Positions 60,617-64,000 of a stretch of 64,000 nt of DNA are shown here, piece after piece. The stretch is taken from assembly GCF_003605125.1 (NCBI RefSeq), contig NZ_QPQT01000019.1, forward strand, positions 1 through 64,000, written 5' to 3'. Each line of letters begins with the position of its first letter. Position 1 is the first letter of the stretch. The notes beneath the pieces were generated by a model that saw only the letters and a list, made by a program, of their open reading frames with translations, searched no databases and was not told where the DNA came from. The DNA is from Shewanella algidipiscicola (GTDB taxonomy: Bacteria > Pseudomonadota > Gammaproteobacteria > Enterobacterales > Shewanellaceae). A program made the position numbers and the translations under genes.

Positions 60617-61885
60617 TTATACCAGAGACATAAATAACCCGGCGATGGTGGCAGCCATTAGATTTGACAGAATACCCGCGACCAGCGCCTTTAAGCCGAG
60701 ACTGACAATTTCAGAGCGACGCTCAGGCACCAGACTACCAATCCCTGCTATGGCGATGGCGATAGTGCCAAAATTGGCAAAACCGCACAGCGCAAATGAC
60801 AAGATCACTTGTGTGCGCTCAGACATTGGTTGTCCGGTAGCTGCAACTAATGTGTCACCGGTCAGGTAGGGAGCCAAATTGATATAAGCAAAAAATTCGT
60901 TGATCACAATTTTTTGGCCAATAAAAGAACCCGCTAATATGGCTTCGTTCCAAGGTATCCCCATTAACCACGCAACAGGAGCAAACAAATAGCCTAAGAT
61001 CATTTGCAGGCTTAAAGATTCAATGCCAAACCAGCCACCTATGCCACCAATCATACCGTTCATCAAGGCGACCAAACTGACGAATGAGAACAGCATAGCC
61101 CCTACCGCCAAGGCTAATGACAAGCCACTCATGGTGCCCGAGGTCGCGGCATCTATGACATTACGAGGCTTATCTTCTTCAGTAACCTCAAGCTCGTTAT
61201 CGGTAACGTTTTCTGTTTGTGGGATCAGCAACTTGGCAAATAGTAGGCCACCAGGAGCTGCCATAAAAGAGGCCGCCAATAGGTATTCCATCTTAATACC
61301 TAGCTGGGCATAGCCAGCCAGCATGGTACCGGCAATCGAGGCGAGTCCGCCGCACATAACGGCAAACAGTTCAGAACGGGTCATTTGAGGAATATAAGGC
61401 TTAATTAAGAGTGGCGCCTCGGTTACCCCCAAAAAGATGTTAGCTCCGGCCGACATTGATTCAGCTTTGCTGGTGTTTAGCAGCTTTTGTAGCGCGCCTC
61501 CGACCCATTTAACGACTAACTGCATTACCCCTAAATAATAGAGAACAGCTGAAATCGCTGAGAAAAACACCATGATTGGCAGTACCCTAAAGGCAATGAC
61601 AAAACCACCTGAACCAAACAGTTCATACATTTTATCACTGACTAGGCCGCCGAAAATAAATGACATGCCCTCATTACTATAACCAATAACATTCGAGACA
61701 GCCTCCGCCATATTTAAAATTACAGACTGACCAACAGATGAGTACATAACAAATGCACCCAAGGTTAATTGCAGCAAAAACGCTACACCGACTGTTCGAT
61801 AATTAATTTTTTTACGGTTTTCAGAGGCAATATATGCCACAAGCAATAGTGAAACAATGCCTAAAATACTAACTAAGATTTGCAT
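60617..61885 (-). CDS. NupC-type concentrative nucleoside transporter
   Basis: About 422 residues of the CNT family, which imports nucleosides with protons or sodium. I chose ATG at 61885 ('MQILVSILGIVSLLLVAYIA'); the frame opens 10 codons upstream. Characteristic segments: 'FRVLPIMVFFSAISAVLYYL', 'TEAPLLIKPYIPQMTRSELF', 'GLASIAGTMLAGYAQLGIKM' and 'LCGFANFGTIAIAIAGIGSL', all in order. It follows the nucleosidase gene on the same strand with 123 bases and a hairpin between them, so the two likely form a nucleoside salvage pair. Confidence 0.93.
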   Translation of the reverse strand: MQILVSILGIVSLLLVAYIASENRKKINYRTVGVAFLLQLTLGAFVMYSSVGQSVILNMAEAVSNVIGYSNEGMSFIFGGLVSDKMYELFGSGGFVIAFRVLPIMVFFSAISAVLYYLGVMQLVVKWVGGALQKLLNTSKAESMSAGANIFLGVTEAPLLIKPYIPQMTRSELFAVMCGGLASIAGTMLAGYAQLGIKMEYLLAASFMAAPGGLLFAKLLIPQTENVTDNELEVTEEDKPRNVIDAATSGTMSGLSLALAVGAMLFSFVSLVALMNGMIGGIGGWFGIESLSLQMILGYLFAPVAWLMGIPWNEAILAGSFIGQKIVINEFFAYINLAPYLTGDTLVAATGQPMSERTQVILSFALCGFANFGTIAIAIAGIGSLVPERRSEIVSLGLKALVAGILSNLMAATIAGLFMSLV

Positions 61886-61918
61886 TAATTTAATCCGGAA
61901 ATTATAAACAAACAAAAC

Positions 61919-61944
61919 TGGACTTTATTATCAAATAAAGTCCA
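61919..61944 (-). other. Intercistronic hairpin between nucleosidase and transporter
   Basis: TGGACTTTATT-ATCA-AATAAAGTCCA is an 11-bp perfect stem with a four-base loop. On the minus strand it is followed by a T-rich tract interrupted by G (GTTTTGTTTGTTT), so it may act as a leaky terminator or stability element just before the transporter start. Confidence 0.5.
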
Positions 61945-62008
61945 CAAATAAATAGTTATAAACATGCTCAGTGCTAACTCAGTTTGAAATAGCACATTAA
62001 TTAGCCTG

Positions 62009-62782
62009 CTAATTTGATTTATTTAATGCGTTAATTATATTTAGCACAAAACATTGGCAATCAACGGCCGTTTGAGGCTCAAAATCTTGACCATGCTGAT
62101 CGGTGTTAGACAATACACGAATACTGACAAATGGGACTTTATAGGCTTCGGCAACCATAGCGGCTGCTGACGTCTCCATCTCTTCAATGGACGTATTAAA
62201 ATGTTGATGGAACCAGTTTATCCGGTCTACCTCTCGGTTCCACTCATCACCCGTACCAATCACACCTGTGACCACTTGCCCCTTGTCATAGGTGTGAGCC
62301 AAGGACATTGCCAGCTCAACCAAGGCTGAGTCCGCCTTAAAGTGATTGTGTTTAACTACTTGGCCGTTTTCGCGCAAATACATTGTCATATCAAAGTTTT
62401 GCCAGTTGGCTGGGTGCATCCCCTGACCTTTCTCTGTGTACTCAGTCTTGTAAGAGCCCATGTTAAAACTACTGATGCCAACCACTATATCGCCACGAAA
62501 TAACTTAGGATCATGCCCACCGGCTGTGCCTTGGTTGATGATGAGCCTTGGCTGATAATGCTCCATAGCCAAAGTTGTCGCCGCCGCAGCATTAGCTAAA
62601 CCGATTTCGGTTCGAGAAACCACTACCGATTGACCATTAATTTGACCTTGCCAGAAAGTCCATGACCCAAACGTTTTTACTGTCACTTGATCGAGAGCTT
62701 CAACCAACGTTTCAATTTCTACGTCCATCGCCCCTTGAACCAAAATAGGACGTTGGGAGGAAGTATAATCATGATTTGTCAT
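62009..62782 (-). CDS. Purine nucleosidase/phosphorylase-fold protein (MTAN-like)
   Basis: A 257-residue protein of the purine/uridine phosphorylase superfamily, closest to 5'-methylthioadenosine/S-adenosylhomocysteine nucleosidases: 'LIINQGTAGGHDPKLFRGDI', and ribose-site 'IEEMETSAAAMVAEAYKVPF'. The catalytic Asp of MTAN, in 'RAISD', seems replaced: here 'RVLSNTDQ' has Asn at that position, with an Asp two residues later, so base specificity or activity may differ. It is ~25 residues longer than standard MTAN, with an extra N-terminus. Followed by the nucleoside transporter, it probably handles imported nucleosides. Confidence 0.8.
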   Translation of the reverse strand: MTNHDYTSSQRPILVQGAMDVEIETLVEALDQVTVKTFGSWTFWQGQINGQSVVVSRTEIGLANAAAATTLAMEHYQPRLIINQGTAGGHDPKLFRGDIVVGISSFNMGSYKTEYTEKGQGMHPANWQNFDMTMYLRENGQVVKHNHFKADSALVELAMSLAHTYDKGQVVTGVIGTGDEWNREVDRINWFHQHFNTSIEEMETSAAAMVAEAYKVPFVSIRVLSNTDQHGQDFEPQTAVDCQCFVLNIINALNKSN

Positions 62783-63470
62783 ATAAATGTATTCAAAGCT
62801 GAAAGTGCGCGGATATTATCAATGCTTAACAGAGGGAGCAACGAAACAAAGTGTGAGCAACTTGTTATTGGAATTTTTATAAAAATAGTTAATTAGCGTT
62901 ACTGAATGTAACCGTCGAAATATCAACTCTTGTTTTATAAGGAATTTAATTATCATCGATTTAATATTAAGCTAAAGCTAATTTTACAAACCAACAATGA
63001 CAAAACACAGTGTTCGCTATAACATCTAATGCATGGCGCCAAGTATTAAATTAATCCTACAAAATACCAATAAAGAAAAGTAATGGCTTACCAAGGCCCA
63101 CGATCACGATAACTTATTGGTGATAGGTTCTGGATTTTCATTTCATAATATGGGAGTTTTTCGCGCCAAATACTGAGTGCTACTGCCTAGCTAGGTGCGC
63201 CGTTGATAAACATCAAAACGTCACCATTTTAATGAGGCTAAAAATAGTCTAGTAAAGTAGTGGCGATTCAATGTGGAAGCTTTTTTCGGATCAAAAAAGT
63301 GAAAAAATTTAAGACTTTTTTAAAAATTTTTAGGTTTTTAACTTGCTGAACAGATATATTGGATGTAATTTAGGCACTGTTGGTGCAATTTCAGCCAACT
63401 ACAATTTGCTACAACACCTAATAAGTGTTTTTTAATCACCCTCGATAACCCGAAATGAATGAGGTGTAAT
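62783..63470. other. AT-rich spacer before the terminal P-loop gene
   Basis: About 690 bases without a gene. Between about 63280 and 63350 it is extremely A/T-rich (TTTTTTCGGATCAAAAAA at about 63281 could form a hairpin with an AAAAAA/TTTTTT stem). This may be a boundary of an inserted region or a long promoter; I see no tRNA or attachment-site repeat. Confidence 0.4.
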
Positions 63471-64000
63471 ATGACAACTAGTGTGTCTGCGCGTTCCTAT
63501 AATGCGATTATTGAAGATACTCTCTCCCAAGCGCTCCGTTTAGGATCACAATCCCCAAAATCTCGTAAAACAGGTAGACGCGGTATCGCAGGTTTCTGCA
63601 TGCTACAAGGTCCTACCGGAGGCGGCAAAAGCAGTGCCCTATACCGACATGGTAATGACGATGGGCTACCACCCGCACTCGAACAAATAAGTTCAACAAA
63701 GCACCAGTCCATTTTTGTCACCCATAGATGGAATATTCTTCATGACGTTTACGCTAATGTCATAAAGAGCAAGGATTCTACTGGATCCGCCCTTACGGCA
63801 AGCATTATCTACGCTCAGGATGAAAACATCATCTCAGCCCTACTAAGAAAGCCTCTTCCTCATGAAGTAGATGTCAAATCACAAGATTTACCAGATCCTC
63901 AAAATACTTTGATAACCTTGAATGACAAGGGGTTGTTACCCCATGACAAATGGGGATATTCAGCCATACAGAAAACCGCCCGTAAAATAATGCGTGAAGC
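63471..64000 (+). CDS. P-loop NTPase, N-terminal part (runs off the window)
   Basis: ATG at 63471 with GAGGTG seven bases upstream; the frame is open for all of the remaining 176 codons. Residues 47-54 are a Walker A motif ('GPTGGGKS'), and 'SIFVTHRWNILHDVY' follows where helicase motif Ia would be. The N-terminus is basic ('SPKSRKTGRRGIAGF'). This looks like the start of a DEAD/DEAH-type helicase or a large ATPase of an accessory (possibly defence) cluster, but Walker B and later motifs lie outside the window. Upstream spacing and AT-richness fit the start of a new region. Confidence 0.75.
   Translation, partial: MTTSVSARSYNAIIEDTLSQALRLGSQSPKSRKTGRRGIAGFCMLQGPTGGGKSSALYRHGNDDGLPPALEQISSTKHQSIFVTHRWNILHDVYANVIKSKDSTGSALTASIIYAQDENIISALLRKPLPHEVDVKSQDLPDPQNTLITLNDKGLLPHDKWGYSAIQKTARKIMRE

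Overview
The window looks like a chromosomal segment of a marine gammaproteobacterium, most probably Shewanella or a close relative. The basis is gene content and protein style: an OsmC-YcaO fusion, a CbiM-like orphan permease, DUF2938, DUF3297, DUF1840, VF530 and RRF_GI-type small proteins, two chemoreceptors and two membrane diguanylate cyclases. There is no rRNA or tRNA gene to settle it. About 55 protein genes are supported, most of them ordinary core genes with clean Shine-Dalgarno sites and hairpin terminators.

Layout. 0.2-5.2 kb: an MscS channel, a MOP-fold flippase, a chemoreceptor and an SCO-type copper chaperone, all on the minus strand. 5.6-10.8 kb: a proline block in which a previously uncatalogued 58-residue membrane mini-protein, the Na+/proline symporter PutP, ProB and ProA form one transcription unit behind a perfect 20-bp palindrome. 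ProC follows, with an odd start. 11-20 kb: dienelactone hydrolase, VF530, CbiM-like permease, diguanylate cyclase, then a gene-poor stretch holding two related basic mini-proteins (39 and 29 residues), each with its own terminator. A Rnk-like protein, a small secreted protein and a Fur-box-preceded PepSY membrane protein come next. 20-28.9 kb: 7TM diguanylate cyclase, M13 peptidase, and a TAXI-type TRAP transporter whose two genes are separated by a MITE-like repeat. 28.9-32.7 kb: a LysR regulator diverges from a tight operon of a small membrane protein, an SbtA-like bicarbonate transporter, purE and purK. 33-39.2 kb: YghU and a four-gene envelope operon (COG3014-like lipoprotein, LpoB-like lipoprotein, a DUF6844-like exported protein, a CsgG-like protein). 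39.5-56 kb: OsmC-YcaO fusion, EamA transporter, old yellow enzyme, Na+/H+ antiporter, RRF_GI, U32 peptidase, GST, DUF3297, a second chemoreceptor, DUF2938 with a divergent MerR regulator, an orphan periplasmic binding protein, a dCMP-deaminase-like protein and DUF2726.

56.1-59.6 kb is visibly more AT-rich and accessory. It holds a membrane protein with long helices, an ImmA/IrrE-type zinc protease and a Beta_protein/sce7725-like protein in one operon, facing a convergent sce7726-like PD-(D/E)xK nuclease. This is the best candidate in the window for an undescribed, possibly anti-phage, system. After a nucleoside transporter and a nucleosidase, the window ends inside a P-loop protein (63,471 onward) that may open another accessory region.

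A 198-268 bp element with 18-bp terminal inverted repeats occurs three times (2.66, 20.39 and 26.16 kb). The short copy differs by a deletion that fits exactly between two internal 10-bp direct repeats. No transposase, CRISPR array, tRNA or rRNA was seen.
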